The translations under genes and the position numbers were made by a program. From MED-G105 sp038522945 (GTDB lineage: Bacteria > Pseudomonadota > Alphaproteobacteria > Caulobacterales > Parvularculaceae), in assembly GCA_038522945.1 (NCBI GenBank), contig JBCBJV010000008.1, positions 1 to 64,000 of the forward strand: DNA of 64,000 nucleotides. Direction: 5' to 3'. Numbering within the stretch: the first letter of the stretch is position 1; every line of letters begins with the position of its first letter. Below the pieces are notes generated by a model, which did no database searches, was not told the DNA's origin, and worked only from the letters and a program-made list of their open reading frames with translations. Positions 8,389 to 16,649 of the stretch are shown piece after piece.

Positions 8389-8403
8389 CCCCCGCAACGG
8401 GGG
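8389..8403 (+). other. GC-rich hairpin after pspC
   Basis: CCCCCG (8389-8394) and CGGGGG (8398-8403) form a perfect six-pair stem with a three-base loop, 65 bases after the pspC stop. No T-run follows, so it is unlikely to be an intrinsic terminator. It may stabilise the pspABC message or separate it from the next small gene. Confidence 0.4.
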
Positions 8404-8474
8404 TAGAGAACGGAACAAGACTGCCCTGTTGGTCGCTATAAAGGTGGCGCGAAAGGGCCGGGAGAGAGGGTCAG

Positions 8475-8654
8475 ATGACCGGGTTACCGAGGGTTTTTCA
8501 AAGAGCAGCCATCGCCATTGCTTTGAGCGCGGTCGCCGGTGCGACGTGGGTGGTGCAGAGTAACGACCGTCGAGCACAGGAGGCACGAGAGGTCGCCCAG
8601 GAAATTGCGAGCAAACATTGCACCCCTAGCTGTCTCACATTTGTCATATTCTAG
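8475..8654 (+). CDS. Small membrane protein at the 3' end of the psp operon
   Basis: A 59-residue frame beginning at ATG 8475 with GGGAGAGAGGG just upstream. It contains one hydrophobic helix (about residues 11-27), a charged middle (RRAQEAREVAQEIASK) and two cysteines near the C-terminus (HCTPSC). It sits 150 bases after pspC on the same strand. By position it resembles PspD-type small membrane accessories, but I see no sequence basis for naming it so. It could be a separate short gene; the ribosome site and helix support translation. Confidence 0.5.
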   Translation: MTGLPRVFQRAAIAIALSAVAGATWVVQSNDRRAQEAREVAQEIASKHCTPSCLTFVIF

Positions 8655-8753
8655 GATTTTGATCTTCCGCCCATTGAATTCATTTACCTTGTCTCGCTAC
8701 CTTAAAGGATAAGACGCGCACTCAACAGTCGCGCGCCAGCGAGGACGCAAAAA

Positions 8754-10046
8754 ATGAGTAGGGGGCGAGGGCGCCGCCGGTCCCGGCCACGGGATCGAGA
8801 ACAGTCGATCGACAAGCCGTCCGCGAACGGCGGTCAACAATCACAAAACACTGCCCCATCAAAAAAGCCTCAATCAGGGCAGTCGGACCACGCCCTATCA
8901 GGAGGTGCCGCACGCCGCGGACATTTGACCCAATGGGCCGGAACAGGTGACGGAAATGGCCATCGCCCGCAATTACGATTTGCTGCTATTGATCTTGGTA
9001 CAAATAATTGCCGGTTATTGATTGCCGCTCCCAAAAACAACGGTGTGCGGATTGTCGATGCTTTTTCGCGAATCGTGCGCCTGGGTGAGGGGATATCCGA
9101 CCAGAAAGTCCTTTCCGATGATGCCATGGAACGCACCATCGACGCGTTAAAGATCTGTGCCCAGAAGATGGCCAAACGGGGCGTGACCCACCAGCGCTGT
9201 ATCGCGACCCAAGCTTGCCGGTCGGCTCAAAATGGTGAGGCCTTTCTCGCCAGAGTGCGCAGTGAAACGGGGCTTAAGTTTGATATTATCTCCACAGAGG
9301 AAGAGGCCGAGCTTGCCCTGAAGGGCTGCCGCGATCTGATTGATCCTGGCGCAGGAGCCGCGTTGGTCTTTGATATTGGGGGCGGATCCACCGAGATATC
9401 ATTCGTGCGGATGCGTACCCACGAAGAATGCGAAGGCGACAGCCATACGAACCCAGTCCCAGCGCATCCCGATGGCTGGTTTTCCATCCCCCTTGGTGTT
9501 GTCAGCCTGTCAGAAAAGTGGGGCGGTCGTGACCTGACCCCCGCGGCTTATGGCGAAATCGTCGACCATGTGGCGGAAGAGATCAGACGGTATGGCGACC
9601 CGGCAGGTGTGCAGCACATTTTCCAGTCAGGCGAGGGGCATTTGCTCGGCACTTCCGGGACCGTAACCTCGATTGCCGGCGTTCACTTGCAACTGCCTCG
9701 CTATCGCCGGGACGCGGTTGACGGCCTATGGCTAAGTCGTTCCGAAGCAGCTGCGGTTTCGCGATCACTGCTGATGATGACCAATAAAGAGCGAGCCAGC
9801 GAGCCTTGTATTGGCCTTGAGCGCGCTGACCTCGTGGTGTGTGGATGTGCAATTCTGGACGCAATCCTCACCGTCTGGCCCGCGGAGCGGATCAGGGTCG
9901 CTGACCGAGGGCTTCGCGAGGGGATCCTTGCCGGTCTTGCGCAAAAGGCCAAACGGCGAAGGCGTCCCCGCGGCAGAAGGGGCGGCAAGCGAGATGGACA
10001 GACTAATGGACAAAAACCTACGCCTGATCCGACCCCGGAGTATTGA
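8754..10046 (+). CDS. ppx: Exopolyphosphatase / guanosine pentaphosphate phosphatase family
   Basis: A 430-residue member of the Ppx/GppA branch of the actin/Hsp70 ATPase fold, which hydrolyses polyphosphate or pppGpp. The first phosphate-binding motif (FAAIDLGTNNCRLLI) starts near residue 76 and the second (LVFDIGGGSTEISF) near 203. About 75 residues precede the domain; these are very basic and low in complexity, and the C-terminal 30 residues are also arginine-rich (KAKRRRRPRGRRGGKR). It lacks the extra HD domain of E. coli Ppx, so the short alphaproteobacterial form fits. The ATG follows GAGGA by eight bases. Its stop abuts the stop of the convergent DUF937 gene. Confidence 0.9.
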   Translation: MSRGRGRRRSRPRDREQSIDKPSANGGQQSQNTAPSKKPQSGQSDHALSGGAARRGHLTQWAGTGDGNGHRPQLRFAAIDLGTNNCRLLIAAPKNNGVRIVDAFSRIVRLGEGISDQKVLSDDAMERTIDALKICAQKMAKRGVTHQRCIATQACRSAQNGEAFLARVRSETGLKFDIISTEEEAELALKGCRDLIDPGAGAALVFDIGGGSTEISFVRMRTHEECEGDSHTNPVPAHPDGWFSIPLGVVSLSEKWGGRDLTPAAYGEIVDHVAEEIRRYGDPAGVQHIFQSGEGHLLGTSGTVTSIAGVHLQLPRYRRDAVDGLWLSRSEAAAVSRSLLMMTNKERASEPCIGLERADLVVCGCAILDAILTVWPAERIRVADRGLREGILAGLAQKAKRRRRPRGRRGGKRDGQTNGQKPTPDPTPEY

Positions 10047-10640
10047 TTACTTTCGACCGAACAGTCCGCCCAGCAGTTTAGCGCCAAGCCCGAGAACTTC
10101 GTCCTGGACGCTGCCGTCACCGTCCTGATCGATGAACCGCAAAAGACCGGAAAGTTCGTTCGGCGCTTTTTGTTCGGCTTCGACGCCTTCCTTCGCGATG
10201 AGACCAGCTAGATCCGATACGTCCAGACCTTGCTCTTTTTTGGCGCGGCCAAGGCTAGCGAGAACTGCTGGCGCGGCCATAGCGAGGAGCTTGCTCACCT
10301 GATCCTGATTTGCCCCGGCAGCGTTCGCAAGAGCGGATTCCATTCCGGATTGTTTGTTGCCGAAGATGTGGCCCAAGATTTTTTGGCCATCAATCAGCAC
10401 GTCATCGGCGCCAATGCGATTGACGTCGTTGAGAAGACTGCCGTCATGGCGTTCCAGCGCGTTAGAAAGTGCCTCTGCGCCCTGGGGCGTAGACGTGTTC
10501 TTCTTCAGACCATTCATCAGAACCGCCATGGCCATGGGCAGCATTTGTTTAGTGACCGAATCGGAAAGACCGGTTTTCTGGGCGGCTTGGGAGGTCATCT
10601 GACCGACGACCACGTCGGAGAGTTGGTCCAAAAGTGACAT
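10047..10640 (-). CDS. DUF937 (YidB-like) protein
   Basis: A 197-residue protein made of repeating small helices rich in Ala, Leu and Gly, with two similar lobes, as in the DUF937 family. The pattern KQMLPMAMAVLMNGLKKN followed by GHIFGNKQSGME is characteristic. The C-terminus has an EF-hand-like DQDGDGSVQDEVLGLGAKLLGG loop that might bind calcium. Function is not established for the family. The start has GAGGAG upstream. Its stop codon directly abuts the ppx stop with no bases between, and its promoter region is shared with the divergent rlmE. Confidence 0.82.
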   Translation of the reverse strand: MSLLDQLSDVVVGQMTSQAAQKTGLSDSVTKQMLPMAMAVLMNGLKKNTSTPQGAEALSNALERHDGSLLNDVNRIGADDVLIDGQKILGHIFGNKQSGMESALANAAGANQDQVSKLLAMAAPAVLASLGRAKKEQGLDVSDLAGLIAKEGVEAEQKAPNELSGLLRFIDQDGDGSVQDEVLGLGAKLLGGLFGRK

Positions 10641-10843
10641 GTGCTAAGGCTCCTCTTTTTGGTTAACGGCGAAACTGCCCGGTCAATGGGCAAAAGTCCA
10701 CGCGTGAGCGGTTGCAGGCCGCCGCCTTTGCGATGTTGTCCATTCCCGCCGCAGGGATGAATGGCCTCTCCGATTTTTCTTTCTTGGGTTTTCTCTTTCT
10801 GGCCCCCCCTTTCGATCAGCGAAGCATACCGCTATAGAGCGAC

Positions 10844-11761
10844 ATGGAACGGCGGAATGGAAATCAGAAGCCTCGCAAATCGAGCGGGGAGAAGGGGGCG
10901 GCAAAGGGCAAAGCCAAACGGCGCCCCCCAACTGACATTTCGAAAACCGCCCTCGGCGAAGTGCCGGCTAAGCGCGGCTTGGCAAAAGCTGATCCATCCA
11001 AATCAAGACCAAAATCAAAGCAGGGCTCACCGGCGAAGTCCGCGACGATTTCTACCGGCCAGCGGGATCTGTCGGTTCAAGTCAAAACCGGCCGCTATCG
11101 AAAACACTCTTCGACGCTCTGGCTTCACCGTCAGCTGAACGACCCGTTCGTTGCGCGGGCAAAGGCTGAAGGGTATCGCAGCCGCGCCGCTTATAAGCTG
11201 ATTGAGCTTGACGAGAGATTCAATCTGCTCGGCAAGGGCACCCGCGTTGTTGACCTTGGCTGTGCCCCTGGAGGGTGGCTGCAAGTTGCAGTCAATGAAG
11301 GCGCCGGAAAAGTTGTGGGTATCGACTATTTGCCCATGGATAGCGTTACGGGGTCGACGATTCTCGAACTCGATTTTCTCGATGAGACAGCGCCGACCCA
11401 ACTGAAAAATGCCCTCGGTGGGCCTGCCGATTTGGTTCTTTCGGATATGGCCGCGCCCACAACAGGCCATCGGGCGACGGATCATTTACGGATCATCGCT
11501 TTGGCCGAGGCGGCACTCGATTTTGCGGAAGATGTCCTCGCCGCGGGTGGTGCATTTGTTTGCAAGGTTTTTGCGGGCGGTGCTGAAGGGGATTTGTTGA
11601 CGCGGCTCAAGCAGCGTTTCCAGACCGTACGCCACGCCAAACCGAAAGCGAGCCGACAGGATTCCGCTGAGCTTTATGTGGTGGCAACAGGTTTTTCACC
11701 GTCAGCCAACCAAATCCGACAGGCAAGCGTTAAGGCAACCGGACAGGAGAGTGAGTTTTGA
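10844..11761 (+). CDS. rlmE: 23S rRNA (uridine-2'-O)-methyltransferase, FtsJ/RrmJ family
   Basis: A 305-residue protein. The methyltransferase domain begins around residue 88 (RYRKHSSTLWLHRQLNDPF) and contains VVDLGCAPGGWLQVA, the SAM-binding loop. The catalytic lysine-aspartate-lysine-glutamate tetrad is placed as in RrmJ (the SRAAYKL segment, LSDMAAPTTGH, and CKVFAGG). The enzyme methylates U2552 of 23S rRNA in the A-loop. The first 85 residues are a basic, low-complexity extension (many Lys, Ser, Gly and Arg) not found in E. coli. Its stop overlaps the start of the next gene by four bases (TTGA). It heads a run of five genes. Confidence 0.93.
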   Translation: MERRNGNQKPRKSSGEKGAAKGKAKRRPPTDISKTALGEVPAKRGLAKADPSKSRPKSKQGSPAKSATISTGQRDLSVQVKTGRYRKHSSTLWLHRQLNDPFVARAKAEGYRSRAAYKLIELDERFNLLGKGTRVVDLGCAPGGWLQVAVNEGAGKVVGIDYLPMDSVTGSTILELDFLDETAPTQLKNALGGPADLVLSDMAAPTTGHRATDHLRIIALAEAALDFAEDVLAAGGAFVCKVFAGGAEGDLLTRLKQRFQTVRHAKPKASRQDSAELYVVATGFSPSANQIRQASVKATGQESEF

Positions 11762-12300
11762 AAATCTGGGTATCCTCACTGGCGCAAGTCCACGGGACGG
11801 CAGCCCAGGCATCTCCGGCAAAGGTCATCAGCCTTTTGTCTCCGGGAGATATCTTCCCGGTTATTGAGGGAATCGACGGTCCGCACCATCATAAGATGCA
11901 CCTTCACGATATTAGAGAAGAGCGCGACGGCCTCGTTGCTCCTCAGCAATTGCATGTTGAGACGCTGGTCAACTTTCTCGACACTGAATGGTCGGCGGAT
12001 GCACCACTGCTTGTGCACTGTTGGGCAGGTATTTCCCGCTCGACGGCAACGGCCTTGATTGCCGCTTGCCTTAAAAATCCCGACACAGATGAAAAAGAAA
12101 TTGCTGGCGCACTGGCGCAAGCCTCACCAACGGCGTTTCCGAACACGCGCATTGCGGCGTTTGCCGATGAGATCATGGGACGGGGTGGACGGCTCGCCCA
12201 AGCTGCCCAGGAAATATGTAGCGATACAGAACGTCTCGCCGTTGTGACGACGATTAACGAAGCCAAACCGTTTTCCATGGAAGCGCAGTTCGGCAGTTAG
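11758..12300 (+). CDS. Tyrosine/dual-specificity phosphatase-like protein
   Basis: A 180-residue protein with the cysteine phosphatase signature HCWAGISRST, giving the CX5R loop with Cys88 and Arg94. An upstream aspartate or histidine (HLHDIREE) could act as general acid. The fold is that of small protein tyrosine phosphatases often annotated as tyrosine phosphatase family proteins in alphaproteobacteria. The start is TTG overlapping the rlmE stop, which suggests coupled translation. Substrate is unknown. It precedes guaB by 45 bases. Confidence 0.75.
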   Translation: MKIWVSSLAQVHGTAAQASPAKVISLLSPGDIFPVIEGIDGPHHHKMHLHDIREERDGLVAPQQLHVETLVNFLDTEWSADAPLLVHCWAGISRSTATALIAACLKNPDTDEKEIAGALAQASPTAFPNTRIAAFADEIMGRGGRLAQAAQEICSDTERLAVVTTINEAKPFSMEAQFGS

Positions 12301-12345
12301 ACTGGAGATTGAGGCCAAAACTTGGGCCAAGAATTAGGACCGACT

Positions 12346-13824
12346 ATGACGAAGATTCGCGATGCTCTTACGTTTGATGATGTGCTCCTTGAGCCGGGCC
12401 CTTCATCGGTCTTGCCGTCAGAGGCATCGACACGGACACGGCTGACGAAAGAAATCGCGTTGAACATTCCGGTGATCTCCTCTGCCATGGACACCGTGAC
12501 CGAAGCGCAAATGGCTATCGCCATGGCCCAAGCCGGCGGTCTCGGGGTGCTTCACCGAAATCTGGAAATCGATGAGCAAGCCGAACACGTGCGCCGCGTG
12601 AAGCGCTATGAAAGCGGCATGGTGGTCAATCCGTTCACACTCACCCCGGAGTCGACCCTGGAAGAAGCCTGGCGGATCATGGAAGCAAAGAGCATCTCTG
12701 GCTTTCCTGTGGTCCAGGACCCGGACGCCAATGGTGTTGGCAAACTGGTCGGTATTCTAACAAACCGCGACATGCGATTTGCAAATGAACCGTCGACAAA
12801 AGTCGCTGACCTGATGACCCGCGATAATCTCATTACTGTTCGACCGCAGACGGAGGAAAAAGAGATTAAACGCCTCCTCCATCAATATCGCATTGAGCGG
12901 CTGATTGTTGTCGATGATGCATTCCGATGCATCGGGCTAATCACGGTGAAAGACATTGAGAAAGCTAAGAAACACCCCTTTGCAACGAAAGACGGGGAGG
13001 GCCGTCTTCGCGTGGCGGCTGCGTCAACGGTAGGTGACGCTGGGTTTGAACGAGCTGAAGCGTTGCTGGATGCTGGCGTTGATGTGGTTGTCATTGACAC
13101 CGCTCATGGTCACTCTGACAAAGTCATTGAACAGGTCGATCGGATCAAACGTGCGTCTAATGCAACTCAGGTCATTGCTGGAAATGTCGCCACAAGGGAT
13201 GGGGCACAAGCGCTGATCGATGCCGGCGCCGATGCGATCAAGGTAGGTATAGGTCCAGGTTCGATCTGCACAACCCGTATTGTTGCGGGCGTGGGCGTGC
13301 CACAATTAACGGCGGTTATTGATGCTGCAGAAGCGGGTCACAAGGCAGGGATCCCGGTGATCGCCGATGGCGGCATCAAGTTTTCAGGAGACATCGCCAA
13401 AGCACTCGCGGCGGGTGCGGATTGCGTCATGCTCGGTTCGCTTTTGGCGGGGACAGATGAGTCCCCCGGCGAGGTGTTCATGTATGAAGGCCGTCCGTAT
13501 AAATCCTATCGCGGTATGGGCTCGATCGGCGCTATGGCGCGCGGCTCTGCCGATCGATACTTTCAGGCTGATGTAAAAGAGCAAATGAAACTGGTGCCTG
13601 AGGGGATCGAAGGCCAGACGCCCTATAAAGGAAGCGCCGGGCCCATCCTTCATCAGTTAGTGGGCGGCGTCCGTGCTTCCATGGGCTATGTGGGGGCTCG
13701 GACCATTGAAGAATTGCACGAGCGTGCTCGCTTTGTACGGATCACGAATGCGGGCTTGCGGGAAAGCCATGTTCATGACGTGAAAATTACTCGGGAAGCG
13801 CCGAATTACCCAACCACCTCCTAA
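12346..13824 (+). CDS. guaB: Inosine-5'-monophosphate dehydrogenase
   Basis: A 492-residue enzyme that oxidises IMP to XMP with NAD, the committed step of GMP synthesis. The TIM barrel is interrupted by two CBS domains (about residues 95-205), visible as MEAKSISGFPVV and YRIERLIVVDD. The catalytic loop GPGSICTTR with the nucleophilic cysteine lies near residue 308, and the flap contains YRGMGSIGAM. The ATG has TAGGA a few bases upstream. It lies in the rlmE run, and guaA is found about 2.8 kb downstream. Confidence 0.97.
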   Translation: MTKIRDALTFDDVLLEPGPSSVLPSEASTRTRLTKEIALNIPVISSAMDTVTEAQMAIAMAQAGGLGVLHRNLEIDEQAEHVRRVKRYESGMVVNPFTLTPESTLEEAWRIMEAKSISGFPVVQDPDANGVGKLVGILTNRDMRFANEPSTKVADLMTRDNLITVRPQTEEKEIKRLLHQYRIERLIVVDDAFRCIGLITVKDIEKAKKHPFATKDGEGRLRVAAASTVGDAGFERAEALLDAGVDVVVIDTAHGHSDKVIEQVDRIKRASNATQVIAGNVATRDGAQALIDAGADAIKVGIGPGSICTTRIVAGVGVPQLTAVIDAAEAGHKAGIPVIADGGIKFSGDIAKALAAGADCVMLGSLLAGTDESPGEVFMYEGRPYKSYRGMGSIGAMARGSADRYFQADVKEQMKLVPEGIEGQTPYKGSAGPILHQLVGGVRASMGYVGARTIEELHERARFVRITNAGLRESHVHDVKITREAPNYPTTS

Positions 13825-13839
13825 CGCGGAAAGTCTCCC

Positions 13840-14565
13840 ATGTCGGGTACTCTTAATCAGACCTATGATGAAAAGTTCTACGCTAATCAGCGCGAAGGCA
13901 GCCTGAGGAGCGCAGGGCTTATTCTCTCCCGTCTTCGCCCGGTTCTTGGTGACGTCAAATCCGTTCTGGATGTCGGATGCGGCTCAGGTGCATGGCTGAA
14001 AACGGCTCAGGAGCTCTTTCCCGAGACAGAAGTCACCGGGCTTGATCATCCAGATGTGCCGCAGTCGCAAATGTATATTGACACCGATAGGTTCATTGGC
14101 CGCGACCTGTCAGGAAGCTTTGATCTGGAAAAAAAATTCGATCTGGCCATTTCCCTTGAGGTGGCTGAACACATTGATCCCGCGCAGGCGGACCAGTTTA
14201 TTGATAACCTCACAAGTCATAGCGACCGCGTTCTTTTCTCTGCGGCTGTCCCGCGCCAGGGCGGATCTGGTCACGTCAATGAACAGTGGCCGGATTATTG
14301 GGCCGAAAAGTATCAGGCCAGGGGATTTCGCCAATACGATATCATTCGGCCAATGATCTGGCTCGATGATGGCGTTGCATCATGGTACGCGCAAAATACT
14401 TTTCTCTATGTGAAAGATGGCGCACAGATTGATTTATCTGACCTGGAGGACTGGGGCGGCCGCGCCATGATCCACCCTGGCTCGTGGATGCGCAAAACAG
14501 AACCGTTGAGCCAAGCCGCGCGCCGCGTCTTCCGAGGCGAGAAACCCTCTCACACCTGGCGTTAG
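13840..14565 (+). CDS. Class I SAM-dependent methyltransferase, substrate unknown
   Basis: A 241-residue protein with the SAM-binding motif VLDVGCGSGAWLKTA and a conserved LDHPDVP acidic loop, followed by FDLAISLEVAEHID. It resembles the Methyltransf_23-like group. No target-recognition domain is visible. It sits 15 bases after guaB and 10 before rsmB and so is probably in the same transcript. Its substrate could be a small molecule, a sugar or a lipid; the sequence does not decide. Confidence 0.75.
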   Translation: MSGTLNQTYDEKFYANQREGSLRSAGLILSRLRPVLGDVKSVLDVGCGSGAWLKTAQELFPETEVTGLDHPDVPQSQMYIDTDRFIGRDLSGSFDLEKKFDLAISLEVAEHIDPAQADQFIDNLTSHSDRVLFSAAVPRQGGSGHVNEQWPDYWAEKYQARGFRQYDIIRPMIWLDDGVASWYAQNTFLYVKDGAQIDLSDLEDWGGRAMIHPGSWMRKTEPLSQAARRVFRGEKPSHTWR

Positions 14566-14575
14566 TTTGTAGGCG

Positions 14576-15922
14576 ATGCAGTTACCTGGCCGTATCAGTG
14601 CGGCAATCGAAATTCTGGATGAATTCCAAAGCCGACGCATTCCGCTGAAGACTGTGATCAGCGACTGGTCGCGGCGGTCCCGATTTGCCGGGGCCAAAGA
14701 TCGGGCGTGGATTTCCGGCCTTTGCCTAGACACATTGCGGCGGCGCAGCGAAATCGCCCACCTCATGGGAGCCGAAACAGGGCGGTCACTTATCATCGGG
14801 ACACTCGCGCAGGTCTGGCAGATGGAGGCATCAGAAATTACTGCCGCACTCGCCGATGAAGATCACGGTGCGGGGGCAGCAAGTCTCGAAGAAGAAGAGA
14901 GCTTGGCGCGCCTTGCAGTCGGCGATCACCTTGCAGCGCCTGAGTGCCTTGGGCGCCCTGAGCCGCCTGTCCCCATTAGTGGCAACTATCCAGAATGGCT
15001 CGACATCGAAATTGCCCGGGTTTTTTGCGAGAAACGCGCGTCCGCCATGGCGCATTTTGCAGAGCGCGCTGACGTCGACCTGCGCATCAACAGCCTCAAA
15101 GCTACCGAAGAAAAAACTATGGCCGCGCTAAAGTCAGTAAAGGCTGAGCCCAGTGACATTCTGACGGGAGCAGTTCGCATCCCTGCACCGCCACCGACCG
15201 TGCGCGAAACGCCGATTACCGTCATTCCCGCCTTCAACAAGGGCTGGGTGGAAGTGCAAGACCTTGGCAGCCAAATCGCAGCCGCGGCGGCAGGCAAGGT
15301 CCACGGCAAACAAGTGCTGGATTTTTGCGCCGGTGGCGGCGGGAAAACTCTGGCACTAGCCGCCGCCATGGAAAACAAGGGCCAACTTTATGCCTACGAC
15401 ATTGATGCCCGGCGCTTAAAGCCCATTTATGCGCGCGCAAAGCGGGCAGGGGTGCGCAACCTCCAAGTCATTAATCCCATTACGGACAAAGATGGCCTGG
15501 CGGCGCTAAAGGGCTCAATGGATCTTGTCTTTGTCGACGCCCCTTGCACCGGCAGCGGCACCTGGCGTCGGCATCCCGATGCGAAATGGAGATTGACCGA
15601 AAAGCAACTGGCGAAACGGCGCGAAGAGCAACAAACCGTCCTGAGCGAAGCGCGGACATTCGTAAAGCCGGGAGGTCGATTAATCTATGTGACGTGCTCG
15701 TTCCTTCCATCAGAGAACGAGGATCAAGTGCACTGGTTCCTGGATACCCATCCGGAGTGGAAACTCATCGATACAATCGAAGCGATTACTGCGTCAGGTC
15801 AGTTGACCGAGCAGGGTTCCACCGCCCTTGCTTCGTGCAAGATTGACAACGGGATGCTTCGCCTCACGCCGGACAAAGTTCGTGCCGACGCTTTTTTTGT
15901 GGCCTGTCTGGCGATAGACTAG
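14576..15922 (+). CDS. rsmB: 16S rRNA (cytosine-C5)-methyltransferase, RsmB family
   Basis: A 448-residue RNA methyltransferase. The C-terminal half shows VLDFCAGGGGKTLALAAAM (SAM site), VFVDAPCTGSGTWRRHPD with one active cysteine, and YVTCSFLPSENEDQV with the catalytic cysteine. The N-terminal part has a partial NusB-like region (RSRFAGAKDRAWISGL), as in RsmB/Sun proteins. The RsmB assignment rather than another NSUN enzyme is by overall architecture. It ends the five-gene run that starts with rlmE, so rRNA modification brackets guaB. Confidence 0.85.
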   Translation: MQLPGRISAAIEILDEFQSRRIPLKTVISDWSRRSRFAGAKDRAWISGLCLDTLRRRSEIAHLMGAETGRSLIIGTLAQVWQMEASEITAALADEDHGAGAASLEEEESLARLAVGDHLAAPECLGRPEPPVPISGNYPEWLDIEIARVFCEKRASAMAHFAERADVDLRINSLKATEEKTMAALKSVKAEPSDILTGAVRIPAPPPTVRETPITVIPAFNKGWVEVQDLGSQIAAAAAGKVHGKQVLDFCAGGGGKTLALAAAMENKGQLYAYDIDARRLKPIYARAKRAGVRNLQVINPITDKDGLAALKGSMDLVFVDAPCTGSGTWRRHPDAKWRLTEKQLAKRREEQQTVLSEARTFVKPGGRLIYVTCSFLPSENEDQVHWFLDTHPEWKLIDTIEAITASGQLTEQGSTALASCKIDNGMLRLTPDKVRADAFFVACLAID

Positions 15923-15970
15923 GGTGGGTAGGCCAATCACCGACGTTACCGCAAGGCTCCCGAGGCGACG

Positions 15971-16462
15971 TTAAAAGTCTTCACCGGGTTTGATCGGCGT
16001 CAAAGTGATCGTGCCATGGTCGAGCCGCCGTTGAGGCTCGCCCCGCTCAGCGTTTGCCATGTCGAAGACAACCGCACCGTCAAACACAGCAATGCCAACC
16101 GACGCGAGATCAATTTCTTCGTCGGTGAACGCTGTAAGGTTACCCGCATCGGGATAATATTTGAGGCTTCCATCTTCACGGCCGACAGTCACCTTAAAGC
16201 GCCCAGTGAGTTGCACACCAGACGTGGTAGGGCCTGCGGTGTTGTTTACATAGATCGTATCGACAAGGTCACCAACCGAGGCACCAACGAGCAAGCCGCG
16301 GGCTTCGATCTTTTCAGCCATGTCACCGGCGCTCTCCACTGCATACCCGCCGTCGGGCAGAGGCATCGCGGTCAAGTCCTTCGCCGATGCATGGCTCAAG
16401 GCGGCGCCGGTAATCAAAGTCACGCTAGATACAAACGGGATCAGGTAGGCACGGGTTTTCAT
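15971..16462 (-). CDS. Secreted protein of unknown function
   Basis: A 163-residue protein with an N-terminal signal peptide (MKTRAYLIPFVSSVTLITGA, cleavage likely after SHASA, about residue 27). The mature part contains VGASVGDLVDTIYVNNTAG and YYPDAGNLTAFTDEEIDLASVGIAVFDGAVVFD, suggesting a small beta-rich periplasmic domain. I recognise no family. The start is supported by a strong GAGGAGG. It is transcribed away from guaA from a shared 187-base gap. Confidence 0.7.
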   Translation of the reverse strand: MKTRAYLIPFVSSVTLITGAALSHASAKDLTAMPLPDGGYAVESAGDMAEKIEARGLLVGASVGDLVDTIYVNNTAGPTTSGVQLTGRFKVTVGREDGSLKYYPDAGNLTAFTDEEIDLASVGIAVFDGAVVFDMANAERGEPQRRLDHGTITLTPIKPGEDF

Positions 16463-16649
16463 AACTGGTCCTCCTCGTTCTCCTGCAATCGTTCTCTATA
16501 TCGCAATAAATGCGCTGATCCGGGAGAGCGCCGACTTTAAAAACGGGCAAGGTTGGCGTATGACCGCGCGCTTATTGATCGCCTTAGCAGCCCGGTTACC
16601 GCTCCGCTTGCCGCCATTTTTTCCAAAGTCGAAGGACCTAACCTAACCG

